Part shown: positions 8,836 to 16,092 of the stretch, piece after piece
Position numbering within the stretch: the stretch's first letter is position 1
Layout: each line of letters opens with the position of its first letter
Source: Phycisphaerae bacterium
GTDB taxonomy: Bacteria; Planctomycetota; Phycisphaerae; Sedimentisphaerales; Anaerobacaceae
NCBI GenBank assembly: GCA_021736645.1
Contig: JAIPFM010000161.1
Coordinates: 1 to 58,934 of the forward strand
DNA: 58,934 nt
Direction: 5' to 3'
The notes under the pieces: generated by a model
Databases searched by the model: none
Told to the model about the DNA's origin: nothing
The model's input: only the letters and a program-made list of their open reading frames with translations
Position numbers and translations under genes: made by a program

Positions 8836-9027
8836 CCACTCCGGCCGGTGAGGCCGGAGTGGGCTGGAATCAACTTCGAACGTAAGTATCTGAAGGAGGA
8901 GAGGATTGTATAAAAAGTGTGTCAGGCTTTTTAAGGGATTTGCCAGGCCACACCTTCATAGTCATTTTGTCATTTCAAAGATCACCCATTAGTGCCAGAC
9001 CAACCACCATGCGCAACGTAATTTTGA
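8836..9027 (+). repeat. Partial copy 1 of the trmB 3' end and its downstream flank
   Basis: The bases from 8857 still translate in trmB's frame as EWAGINFERKYLKEERIV followed by TAA at 8911, against EWVGTNFERKYLKEERSV in the intact gene. About 100 bases further on, a second matching block (tttcaaagatcac, tagtgcc, gcgcaacg at 8973-9018) corresponds to the flank of trmB at 8688-8740. The copy begins with a perfect hairpin: 11-base arms 8836-8846 and 8852-8862 around GGTGA. The same place in trmB has only a trace of this palindrome. The offset from the trmB block is 282 bases. Confidence 0.85.
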
Positions 9028-9146
9028 GAAAATAACGAAAAAGAAAAAGGAACCGCCAGGATATGTCTAAAAAGGGGCATTAAGGGGGCATTGTGGCAAA
9101 AGAACATTCCAGGATATGAATACAGCGGGCATGTCATTGAGGTGTT

Positions 9147-9335
9147 CCATCCACTCCGGCCGGTGAGGCCGGAGTGAGCTGGAATCAACTTCGAACGTAA
9201 GTATCTGAAGGAGGAGAGGATTGTATAAGAAGCTTTTGCCGTTTTTTTGTATTCCGGTCAAGGCTTCGTAAATATTGTATTTTAAAGAACACCCATTAGT
9301 GCCTGTTCATCTGCCGTGCGCAACGCGCTTTTAAA
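9147..9335 (+). repeat. Partial copy 2 of the trmB 3' end and its downstream flank
   Basis: This unit lies 315 bases after copy 1 and is closer to copy 1 than to trmB. It has the same hairpin (10-base arms 9152-9161 and 9167-9176, loop GGTGA), the same NFERKYLKEERIV codons and the same stop (9226-9228). It also keeps the downstream block (acacccattagtgcc, then gcgcaacg at 9318). One base change turns the Trp codon at the start into TGA, so this copy is non-coding at that point. Confidence 0.85.
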
Positions 9336-9415
9336 GAATATAATTTGAAATTTAACATTTTCCTCCAGAAAGACGAAAACCTAGGTATTCAGAGTGTGAA
9401 AGACTACGAAAGAAA

Positions 9416-9444
9416 TTGACAGGCTCTGAGGGATAAACTACGAT
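9416..9444 (+). promoter_or_regulatory. Sigma-70-type promoter for the rfb operon
   Basis: A perfect TTGACA at 9416-9421, a 17-base spacer and TACGAT at 9439-9444. The start codon of rfbA lies 36 bases further on. Confidence 0.55.
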
Positions 9445-9480
9445 GGCGTCTTTATGTAACATGAATTGTGAAAGGTGTTT

Positions 9481-10359
9481 ATGAATAGTAAAGGAATCAT
9501 ATTGGCGGGCGGCAGTGGGACGCGTCTGTACCCTATGACTCAGGTTATTAGCAAGCAGATTCTGCCTATATATGATAAACCGATGATTTACTATCCCCTG
9601 GCCACGCTCATGTTGGGTGGGATTCGGGATATTTTGGTGATTTCCACACCTCAAGATCTGCCGCTTTTCAAGCAACTACTGGGGGATGGGAGCCAGTGGG
9701 GCCTGAATCTGGCCTATGCTGAGCAGCCCAGACCTGAGGGACTGGCCCAAGCCTTTGTGATTGGAAAGGGATTTATTGACCAGGGACCTGCCTGTCTGAT
9801 CCTGGGCGACAATATTTTTTACGGTCATGGTCTGCCTCAAGCATTGTCATCTGCCAGTCAACAGGCTGATGGTGCCACGATTTTCGGGTACTGGGTCAGG
9901 GATCCCCAGCGTTATGGTGTGATTGAGTTTGACGGGCAGGGCAAAGTCTTGAGCATTGAAGAAAAACCGGAAAACCCCAAGAGTCAGTATGCGGCTGTGG
10001 GGCTTTATTTCTATGATGAGAATATTACGGAGATTGCCTCCAATATAAAGCCTTCCAAGCGGGGCGAGTTGGAGATTACCGATGTTAATGCCCAATATCT
10101 TAAAATGGGCAAGCTTAAGGCCGAGTTGCTGGGTCGTGGTGTGGCATGGTTGGATACGGGGACCCAGGAATCCATGATTCAGGCGAGCACATTCGTTCAA
10201 ACCGTGCAGGAACGCCAGGGTTTGATGATCGCCTGTCCCGAGGAAATTGCCTATCGCAGGGGCCTGATCGATGCAGAACAGGTGCTGCGCTTGGCTGAAC
10301 CCCTCAAGAAGAACCACTACGGACAGTACCTGATCAGTCTGGTTCAGGGCCGACGGTAG
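9481..10359 (+). CDS. rfbA: Glucose-1-phosphate thymidylyltransferase RfbA (RmlA)
   Basis: A protein of 292 residues that makes dTDP-glucose from glucose-1-phosphate and dTTP, the first step to dTDP-L-rhamnose. The nucleotidyltransferase signature [11 protein letters not shown] lies near the start, followed by KPMIYYPL and the metal-binding LGDNIFYG. The length is normal. The frame extends two codons further to a GTG at 9475, but the ATG at 9481 is better placed behind the AAAGG at 9471-9475. It is first in a four-gene operon, separated from rfbC by a 143-base gap with hairpins, whereas the later genes overlap. Confidence 0.95.
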   Translation: MNSKGIILAGGSGTRLYPMTQVISKQILPIYDKPMIYYPLATLMLGGIRDILVISTPQDLPLFKQLLGDGSQWGLNLAYAEQPRPEGLAQAFVIGKGFIDQGPACLILGDNIFYGHGLPQALSSASQQADGATIFGYWVRDPQRYGVIEFDGQGKVLSIEEKPENPKSQYAAVGLYFYDENITEIASNIKPSKRGELEITDVNAQYLKMGKLKAELLGRGVAWLDTGTQESMIQASTFVQTVQERQGLMIACPEEIAYRRGLIDAEQVLRLAEPLKKNHYGQYLISLVQGRR

Positions 10360-10421
10360 GTGCTTGAGAAGCCAAGAATATTGGAAGCCAAGAAGGTAGG
10401 AAAGGAAGAAGGTATGAGGGA

Positions 10422-10442
10422 CTAGTGTTGACAAAGCACTAG
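10422..10442. other. Hairpin in the rfbA-rfbC gap
   Basis: CTAGTG and CACTAG, extended by a G-U and a T-A pair, form an 8-base-pair stem around a 5-base loop. Outside it a purine-rich stretch (about 10391-10420) can pair imperfectly with a pyrimidine-rich stretch (about 10457-10490), giving a longer stem. There is no T-run, so this is not a standard terminator; it could lower expression of the distal genes or stabilise the rfbA message. Confidence 0.4.
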
Positions 10443-10502
10443 GATGGATTTCGAACCTTCTTTCCTTCTTCACTTCTCATCTTCTGGAACTAAGGAGCGT
10501 CA

Positions 10503-11069
10503 ATGAAAATCATTGAAACGACACTACCGGGCGTGCTGGTATTTGAACCCAAGGTCTTTGGGGATGCACGCGGGTTTTTTATGGAGACCTGGCAGCGTGA
10601 GCGCTATCGCGAGGCAGGCATCTGCCATGACTTTGTGCAGGACAATGTGTCCTCCTCCACCAAAGGGACACTTCGAGGCCTTCATTTTCAGCATCCCAGG
10701 GGCCAGGGCAAGCTGGTTCAAGTCTATAGCGGTGCTGTCTTCGATGTGGCTGTGGACATCCGACAGGGATCGCCAACCTTTGGCCAGTGGTTCGGTGTTG
10801 AACTGAATGGGGAAAAACGAAACCAGATGTATGTGCCTCCGGGATTTGCCCATGGTTTTTATGTCCTGAGCGACACCGCCATGTTCTCATACAAATGCAC
10901 GGACCTCTACTGTCCGGCCACCGAAGGCGGTATTGCATGGAACGATCCAACCATTGGCGTGACCTGGCCTCTGGATGGAACCCCCATCTTGTCGGACAAG
11001 GATACCAAGTGCGGTCCCTTGGCTCAGATGCCATTGGAACGACTGCCGGATTTGGAGTCCTACGCATGA
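10503..11069 (+). CDS. rfbC: dTDP-4-dehydrorhamnose 3,5-epimerase RfbC (RmlC)
   Basis: A protein of 188 residues. It epimerises C3 and C5 of dTDP-4-keto-6-deoxyglucose, the third step of dTDP-L-rhamnose synthesis. The cupin-type sequence shows the family marks: FEPKVFGDARGFFMETW at the start, QDNVSSSTKGTLRGLHFQ with the catalytic His region, and PPGFAHGFYVLSD. AAGGAGCG precedes the ATG. Its stop overlaps the start of rfbD (ATGA), so the two are probably translationally coupled. Confidence 0.95.
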   Translation: MKIIETTLPGVLVFEPKVFGDARGFFMETWQRERYREAGICHDFVQDNVSSSTKGTLRGLHFQHPRGQGKLVQVYSGAVFDVAVDIRQGSPTFGQWFGVELNGEKRNQMYVPPGFAHGFYVLSDTAMFSYKCTDLYCPATEGGIAWNDPTIGVTWPLDGTPILSDKDTKCGPLAQMPLERLPDLESYA

Positions 11070-11911
11070 GCGGCTTGACACGGATTGCCATTCTGGGCGG
11101 CAGAGGCATGCTGGGATCGGATTTGGCCAAGGCACTCCGTACTTGTGCCATTGAGCCCGTGGTGTATGACCTGCCGGAGTTTGATTTGACCAGAGCAGAG
11201 CATGTGGCCCGCGCCCTGGTGGATGTGGATTGGGTCGTCAATTGTGCGGCCTACACCAATGTGGATGGCGCTGAAACGGATCAGGCCAGGGCCTATCAGG
11301 TCAATGCCGAGGCAGTGGGGCAGATGGGTCAATCGGCAGCCCAGGCCGGGGTGCCGGTCATGCACATCAGTACGGACTTCGTGTTTGATGGCCAGGGCGA
11401 TCAGCCCTACACAGAAGCGGACACGCCCAACCCGATCAGCGTATACGGTGCAAGCAAGTGGCAGGGCGAGCAGGCACTGACACACGCTGGCGGCAGCCAT
11501 TGCATCGTGCGCGTGCAGTGGACCTATGGCCATGCAGGCACCAATTTTATCAAGAAGATCTGTGAACGGGCCCGGACACAGGGTCAGCTCAAGGTCGTGG
11601 AGGACCAGATCGGTTCACCGACAGCGACTGAGGAGGTGGCCAGGGCCCTGATTGAACTCATGCGCAAGCAGGCCCAGGGCCTGTATCATTACGCCAGTCA
11701 CGGTTATGTGAGCCGATTTCACATGGCCGAATTTTTAATCCGACAATTGGGCTTGGACGTGACGGTCGAGCCCTGTAAGACATCAGAATTCATCTGTCCT
11801 GCAGCCAGGCCCTTGAACAGTCGATTTGACTGCAAAAAGGTGTCCAAGTTACTCGATCAGCCGATCACATCCTGGCAAGAGGCATTGACCCATTATCTGG
11901 AGCAATTATGA
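11066..11911 (+). CDS. rfbD: dTDP-4-dehydrorhamnose reductase RfbD (RmlD)
   Basis: A protein of 281 residues that reduces the 4-keto group with NAD(P)H, the last step to dTDP-L-rhamnose. It is an SDR-type Rossmann protein: GGRGMLGSDL nucleotide loop, the conserved VVNCAAYTNVDGAE, STDFVFDG and the catalytic YGASK. The open frame extends far upstream inside rfbC, but the ATG at 11066, overlapping the rfbC stop as ATGA, gives the normal family start. It overlaps rfbB in the same way at its end. Confidence 0.95.
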   Translation: MSGLTRIAILGGRGMLGSDLAKALRTCAIEPVVYDLPEFDLTRAEHVARALVDVDWVVNCAAYTNVDGAETDQARAYQVNAEAVGQMGQSAAQAGVPVMHISTDFVFDGQGDQPYTEADTPNPISVYGASKWQGEQALTHAGGSHCIVRVQWTYGHAGTNFIKKICERARTQGQLKVVEDQIGSPTATEEVARALIELMRKQAQGLYHYASHGYVSRFHMAEFLIRQLGLDVTVEPCKTSEFICPAARPLNSRFDCKKVSKLLDQPITSWQEALTHYLEQL

Positions 11912-12921
11912 ATACACTACTGGTCACCGGAGGCGCTGGTTTCATTGGCGCGAACTTCGTACGCATGGTCCTGGACGAACACAAAGACATCAAGGTCGTG
12001 AACCTGGACGTGCTCACCTATGCAGGCAATCTGGAAAACCTGGACGGGTACCTGGATCGTGACAACCACGTGTTTGTCAAGGGTGACATCTGCGACGAAG
12101 TCCTGGTCAAAAAACTGCTCGAAGACCATGATGTGGACTGTATTGTCAACTTCGCGGCTGAAAGCCACGTGGATCGCTCCATCACGGGGCCCAAGATCTT
12201 TATTGATACCAATGTCACAGGCACCTTGACCCTCCTGCAGGCAGCGCGCGACAAACAGGTCACCCGGTTTCTGCAGGTCTCAACCGATGAAGTCTACGGG
12301 TCCCTCGGCAAGGAAGGCATGTTTACAGAGACCACGAACTTGAGCCCGAATTCCCCCTATTCTGCCAGCAAGGCCTCTGCCGACCATCTGGTCGCAGCCT
12401 TCGGCCACACCTTTGGCCTGCCCTACAATATCACGCGCTGCTCCAACAACTACGGTGCCTACCAGTTCCCGGAAAAACTCATTCCCCTGATGATCAACAA
12501 TGCCCTGCATGACAAGGCGCTGCCGGTATACGGCGACGGCATGAATGTCAGGGACTGGCTCTTTGTGTATGACCACTGTACTGCCATCTGGAAGGTGCTC
12601 ACAGAGGCCAAAGCCGGCCAGGTGTATAACATCGGCGGCTGTAATGAAAAGCCCAATCTTGAAGTGGTGAAACTGATCCTGGCCCATTTGAACAAGCCGG
12701 AGAGTCTGATTCAGTATGTCAAGGATCGGCCCGGTCATGACCAGAGGTACGCCATTGACGCGAGCAAACTCATGACAGAATTGCATTGGGCCCCATCCGT
12801 CACGTTTGAACAGGGCATTGCCCGGACCATTGACTGGTATCTGGCCCACAGTGACTGGCTGAACCACATTGTGTCAGGTGACTATCAGAACTACTACGAC
12901 AGCATGTACCAGGGACGATAA
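11908..12921 (+). CDS. rfbB: dTDP-glucose 4,6-dehydratase RfbB (RmlB)
   Basis: A protein of 337 residues that converts dTDP-glucose to dTDP-4-keto-6-deoxyglucose with bound NAD+, the second step of the pathway. Motifs: GGAGFIGANF near the start, AAESHVDRSI, STDEVYG with the Asp-Glu catalytic pair, and YSASKASAD with the Tyr-Lys pair. The ATGA overlap with rfbD fixes the start. It completes a full RmlA-D set, so the cell can probably put L-rhamnose on a surface polysaccharide; no glycosyltransferase lies nearby. The gene converges on a minus-strand membrane gene with 22 bases between. Confidence 0.96.
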   Translation: MNTLLVTGGAGFIGANFVRMVLDEHKDIKVVNLDVLTYAGNLENLDGYLDRDNHVFVKGDICDEVLVKKLLEDHDVDCIVNFAAESHVDRSITGPKIFIDTNVTGTLTLLQAARDKQVTRFLQVSTDEVYGSLGKEGMFTETTNLSPNSPYSASKASADHLVAAFGHTFGLPYNITRCSNNYGAYQFPEKLIPLMINNALHDKALPVYGDGMNVRDWLFVYDHCTAIWKVLTEAKAGQVYNIGGCNEKPNLEVVKLILAHLNKPESLIQYVKDRPGHDQRYAIDASKLMTELHWAPSVTFEQGIARTIDWYLAHSDWLNHIVSGDYQNYYDSMYQGR

Positions 12922-12943
12922 GGCCAGAGCCTGATTTCGCGGG

Positions 12944-13525
12944 TTAGAGTATGGGTGCTTCATTGGGGTCGGCGTTCGGGTCGACCCTGGGAGCGGTATT
13001 GTCTGCCCCCTTTTTCTCGAACCAGGCCAGCAGGTCCTGCGTGCTGTATGAGCGGTCGGCCCCGATCCAATAGTTGATCTTGTCACACGCAGAACACACG
13101 ATTTGTGTGCTGGTTGTCACATCCATGTCTTGCGCAAAACCCGGTACGCCCGGGATCGGCGCCAGGGTCAAGACCATCAGCAAAAAGTGTGTGCCCAGGA
13201 ATCCGGTAAAGAAACCTGTGATCCCACCACCAAGCCAATCCAGGGCTTTTGCCATTGCCACTGAAAACTGACCTGTGAACAGTACGAAAGATACGGCAAA
13301 CAGGAGCCCGAAGCTCATGGCAAAGACAATGAGCACCACCAGGGCGAGTCCGCCCGGAATATCCGCGGCAGTGGGGACTTCGGTCAGGAGCTTGGGTGTG
13401 AGAAAGAGTGATAGATACAGGGACAGACCCAGGTTAAATGCCAGGATCAGGGCTTCATACAATCCTCTGCGCGAATAGATGAATGCCACGATTAAACCGA
13501 TTAGTACAGCTGTCCAAAAAGTCAT
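12944..13525 (-). CDS. CvpA-like membrane protein
   Basis: A protein of 193 residues with about four membrane segments in the first 130 residues, followed by a hydrophilic tail that contains a CSAC pair and ends in a D/N/P-rich stretch. The spacing of the helices and the GGGITGFFTGFLGTHFLLMV segment resemble the CvpA (colicin V production) family, whose members are membrane proteins of poorly known function. It begins 4 bases after the GspE-like ATPase gene, so the two are co-transcribed. That suggests a role with the ATPase at the inner membrane, which is an inference from position only. Confidence 0.6.
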   Translation of the reverse strand: MTFWTAVLIGLIVAFIYSRRGLYEALILAFNLGLSLYLSLFLTPKLLTEVPTAADIPGGLALVVLIVFAMSFGLLFAVSFVLFTGQFSVAMAKALDWLGGGITGFFTGFLGTHFLLMVLTLAPIPGVPGFAQDMDVTTSTQIVCSACDKINYWIGADRSYSTQDLLAWFEKKGADNTAPRVDPNADPNEAPIL

Positions 13526-13529
13526 GAAA

Positions 13530-15176
13530 TTATCCCATTACGCGTTTGAGTTCACTCAGTGTGGTGATGCCTGAGACTGCTTTTTTAAGGCCCTGTTTTT
13601 TTAGGTTCGACGTGCCGACCTTGGCCCCCTGGTTTGTGAGATCCTCCATCACGTTTTTATTCTTGGCAATGCTTGCCCGAAACTCGGGGGTCATCATCGT
13701 GATATCGGCAATTGCCGTTCGACCATAGTATCCTGTTTCATGACATTTTTTGCAGCCCTTTGACGTGAAGAGAGTCTTGGGGTCGATGTTTTTCATCATC
13801 AGATCCTTGGTTTGCGTTGATGTAAACTGGGCCGGCTCTTTGCAGTGATCACAGAGACAGCGGACCAATCGTTGCGATACGATGATCTGGAGTCCGGACG
13901 CCAGCAGGGCAGGGGAGACCCCCAAGTCAAGCAGACGAAGGATCGCTGCCGTATTGCTGTCACAGTGGAGTGTGGCAAAGACCTGATGGCCTGTCTGGGC
14001 TGCTCTAAGGGCAATTTCTGCGGTCTCCTCGTCACGTATTTCGCCGACACAGATCACGTCGGGATCCTGCCGCAGGATACTGCGCAGGGCCTTGGCAAAG
14101 GTAATATCCGCCTTGGTGTTCACTTCAATCTGACTGGCATTAGACAGTACGGTTTCAATGGGATCTTCCACAGTCACGACATTGCGGGTGAAACGGTCTA
14201 TTTCATTGAGCATGGCATACAGGGTGGAGGTTTTTCCGCTGCCTGTCGGGCCACAGATCAGAATCAGGCCCGAGGGTTTGCCAATGGCGTCACGGAGGAT
14301 CTGAAGCTGCTTGTGGGTCAGCCCCACATCATCCAATGTCTGACTGGCAGCATTTTGATTCAGGATTCTGATGGAGAGCTTTTCACCATTCATGACACCG
14401 GCACTGGCCACACGAAAAGAGACATTGAGGGTGTTCACGCGCGCCAGAAAAGAGCCGTCCTGAGGTCTTCTTCGCTCTGCAATGTCCATGTCAGAAATGG
14501 CCTTGAAACTATTGACCACGGCCAGGGCTTTTTCTGCGTCCAGTTCTTTGTACGTGGAGAGCATCCCGTCAATACGGAAACGAATGGTGTAGATCGAATC
14601 CGGACGAGGATCGATCAGGATGTCACTGGCCCGCGTTTTAATGGATTTTTCGACAATGGACTCGGTTAATTGCAGGATGTTCCTTGCTTGCTTATCGCTC
14701 TTTCCGTAGATGTCACGGATGTTCCGTCCTGAGGCATCCATGAGCCGAATCTCTTGTCCGGTGCGCCTGGGTCGGTGTGACAACAGGGTCATGCTGGAGA
14801 GTAACTCTGTCACGGATTGAGACAACGACTCCCATAAGCCGGTTCCGGTTTTAATGGAGACGCTGACGGCTCTTTTAATCACCAGGCCCAGAAAGACAAA
14901 AGGTCCGGCCGCCAATGTGGCCAGGACAAACAAGGTTCTGTATTTCGCAGGCACGTAGGGATTGAATTGAATCTTTTGAGCCGAATAGAAACACAGGTAA
15001 GCCCATCCGATCCACAGGATCAAGCGCATCGGATTGATCAACAGGTCTGCATCAGGCGACAGGTCTCCCAGCACCCCTGACGCGTGGTACTCAATAATCC
15101 GCAACATCTCGCATACCATCATAGATGACCAGTCCCTTGCCGCAGCCCAAAAGCCCACCACAAGCTCAAATGTCAA
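13530..15176 (-). CDS. GspE/PilB-type secretion ATPase with N-terminal membrane segments
   Basis: A protein of 548 residues. The C-terminal 400 residues are a clear type II secretion / type IV pilus assembly ATPase: Walker A GPTGSGKT (309-316), Asp box TVEDPIE, Walker B DPDVICVGEIRDE (372-383), His box QTGHQVFATLH and a zinc module with CDHC (442-445) and CKKC (475-478). Such ATPases drive pilin or pseudopilin assembly. The N terminus is unusual: instead of the soluble N-domains it has two hydrophobic segments (about 48-66 and 81-100), so the ATPase appears to be membrane-anchored. It lies between an FHA-domain gene and a CvpA-like gene, while the pilin-like gene at 26836 is distant. Family confidence is high, the exact system unknown. 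Confidence 0.88.
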   Translation of the reverse strand: MTFELVVGFWAAARDWSSMMVCEMLRIIEYHASGVLGDLSPDADLLINPMRLILWIGWAYLCFYSAQKIQFNPYVPAKYRTLFVLATLAAGPFVFLGLVIKRAVSVSIKTGTGLWESLSQSVTELLSSMTLLSHRPRRTGQEIRLMDASGRNIRDIYGKSDKQARNILQLTESIVEKSIKTRASDILIDPRPDSIYTIRFRIDGMLSTYKELDAEKALAVVNSFKAISDMDIAERRRPQDGSFLARVNTLNVSFRVASAGVMNGEKLSIRILNQNAASQTLDDVGLTHKQLQILRDAIGKPSGLILICGPTGSGKTSTLYAMLNEIDRFTRNVVTVEDPIETVLSNASQIEVNTKADITFAKALRSILRQDPDVICVGEIRDEETAEIALRAAQTGHQVFATLHCDSNTAAILRLLDLGVSPALLASGLQIIVSQRLVRCLCDHCKEPAQFTSTQTKDLMMKNIDPKTLFTSKGCKKCHETGYYGRTAIADITMMTPEFRASIAKNKNVMEDLTNQGAKVGTSNLKKQGLKKAVSGITTLSELKRVMG

Positions 15177-15269
15177 GCCGAGATCTTTTCTCTGTTCAGT
15201 TCAAACCATGTCTCTCAAGTCATATTTGAGAGCGAATCATTGTCCCTATTGTGATGCTTACAGGCCTGA

Positions 15270-15767
15270 TCAAAGGTCATCCAGGTTTAGATCATCCAGA
15301 TCGTCCAGATCGTCCAGATCGTCCAGGTCATCCAAATCAATCGCATCCAGATCTCCGGAATCACCCAGACCGTCCTCAAGCGGGTCATCCGCTTCCAGCA
15401 TCAGATCTGTGTCTGACGGAGACTCCTTGGACGCTTGTGCCGGGGTCTCAAGAGATTTTGCATCTGGCTCACCATTGATCTGCAGCACAAAGGTAATCGG
15501 TCCGATCTGAATACGGTCGCCAGGCTGAAGGACCTGCTCCTCGGTGTTGACCTTTGTGCCATTGAGGAACGTGCCATTGCGCGAGCCCAAGTCTCGCAAC
15601 ACCACACCTTCCTTGTCACAGTGAACCTGGCAATGTCTGCGAGAGATTGAGTCCAAAGGGATCCTCAAGTCACAATTCCGCTGCCTTCCAATCACAGTAA
15701 TTTCGCTCGGCACTCGAATGGCTTTCGGTGCCTTGTTTTTCATTTGCATGACAAGATTGGCTTCCAT
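15270..15767 (-). CDS. FHA-domain protein with acidic Asp-Leu repeat tail
   Basis: A protein of 165 residues. Residues about 20-98 are a forkhead-associated domain that binds phosphothreonine: GRQ (28-30), SRRH (42-45) and GSRNGTFLNG (61-70) carry the expected ligand residues. The tail (about 117-165) is strongly acidic and ends in repeated DDL units encoded by a 9-bp DNA repeat. It lies 93 bases upstream of the GspE-like ATPase in the same direction, so it may report a Ser/Thr kinase signal to that assembly machine. That link is inferred. Confidence 0.85.
   Translation of the reverse strand: MEANLVMQMKNKAPKAIRVPSEITVIGRQRNCDLRIPLDSISRRHCQVHCDKEGVVLRDLGSRNGTFLNGTKVNTEEQVLQPGDRIQIGPITFVLQINGEPDAKSLETPAQASKESPSDTDLMLEADDPLEDGLGDSGDLDAIDLDDLDDLDDLDDLDDLNLDDL
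15290..15334. repeat. 9-bp tandem repeat in the FHA gene, five units
   Basis: The units are gatcatcca, three copies of gatcgtcca and ggtcatcca on the plus strand. They are in frame and encode the DDL tail of the FHA protein. The three identical central copies suggest recent expansion by slippage, so the length may vary between strains. Confidence 0.85.
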
Positions 15768-16092
15768 CAGGACTACCTCTCCAAATGAAACTTTACTGAC
15801 TGCTCGGATACACCCAATAATATATCATTTGAGCGGTCCCATAACAACCAAAAATGTAACAGGGCTCGTGTCTGGCCTGGTCGGCTGTGTTTTAACTTGA
15901 GACGATATAGAGGGATATAAGATGCCATGAACCAAGGCCTGGAGGGGTGTCAATCTGCTTGTTTATCCAAATATAGGGATATGGCGAAGCATTCTCAGGT
16001 GGCCAAGAACAGGCTGACTGTGCTTGACAAATCTATATTAGTCACTATATTCACTGTATATAAGACAGTTTTTGATAATACCGGAAGGAACT
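15768..16092. other. Divergent control region between the FHA gene and thrS
   Basis: These 325 bases separate two divergently transcribed genes. A good plus-strand promoter near 16024 is listed on its own. I see no T-box element or Thr-codon leader peptide ahead of thrS. A 97-codon frame beginning at 15927 overlaps thrS in another frame and is not credible. Confidence 0.5.
16024..16051 (+). promoter_or_regulatory. Sigma-70-type promoter for the thrS-infC cluster
   Basis: TTGACA at 16024-16029 and TATATT at 16046-16051 with 16 bases between, about 40 bases ahead of the thrS start. Confidence 0.6.

Larger units (their letters stand above)
8674..9480. other. Intergenic region filled by decayed copies of the trmB 3' end
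   Basis: These 807 bases lie between trmB and rfbA. They contain no complete gene. Most of the region is explained by two imperfect repeats of the trmB 3' end plus its downstream flank; the last 65 bases carry the rfb operon promoter. Confidence 0.7.

Noticed and set aside
13845..14669. Open plus-strand frame of 274 codons antisense to the GspE-like ATPase
   Set aside because: It lies wholly within the ATPase core and has no motif of its own.
15290..15334. Possible CRISPR-like direct repeats
   Set aside because: The 9-base units are adjacent, without spacers, and code for the acidic tail of the FHA protein.
15768..16092. T-box or attenuator leader ahead of thrS
   Set aside because: No T-box sequence, Thr-rich leader frame or terminator/antiterminator pair was found.
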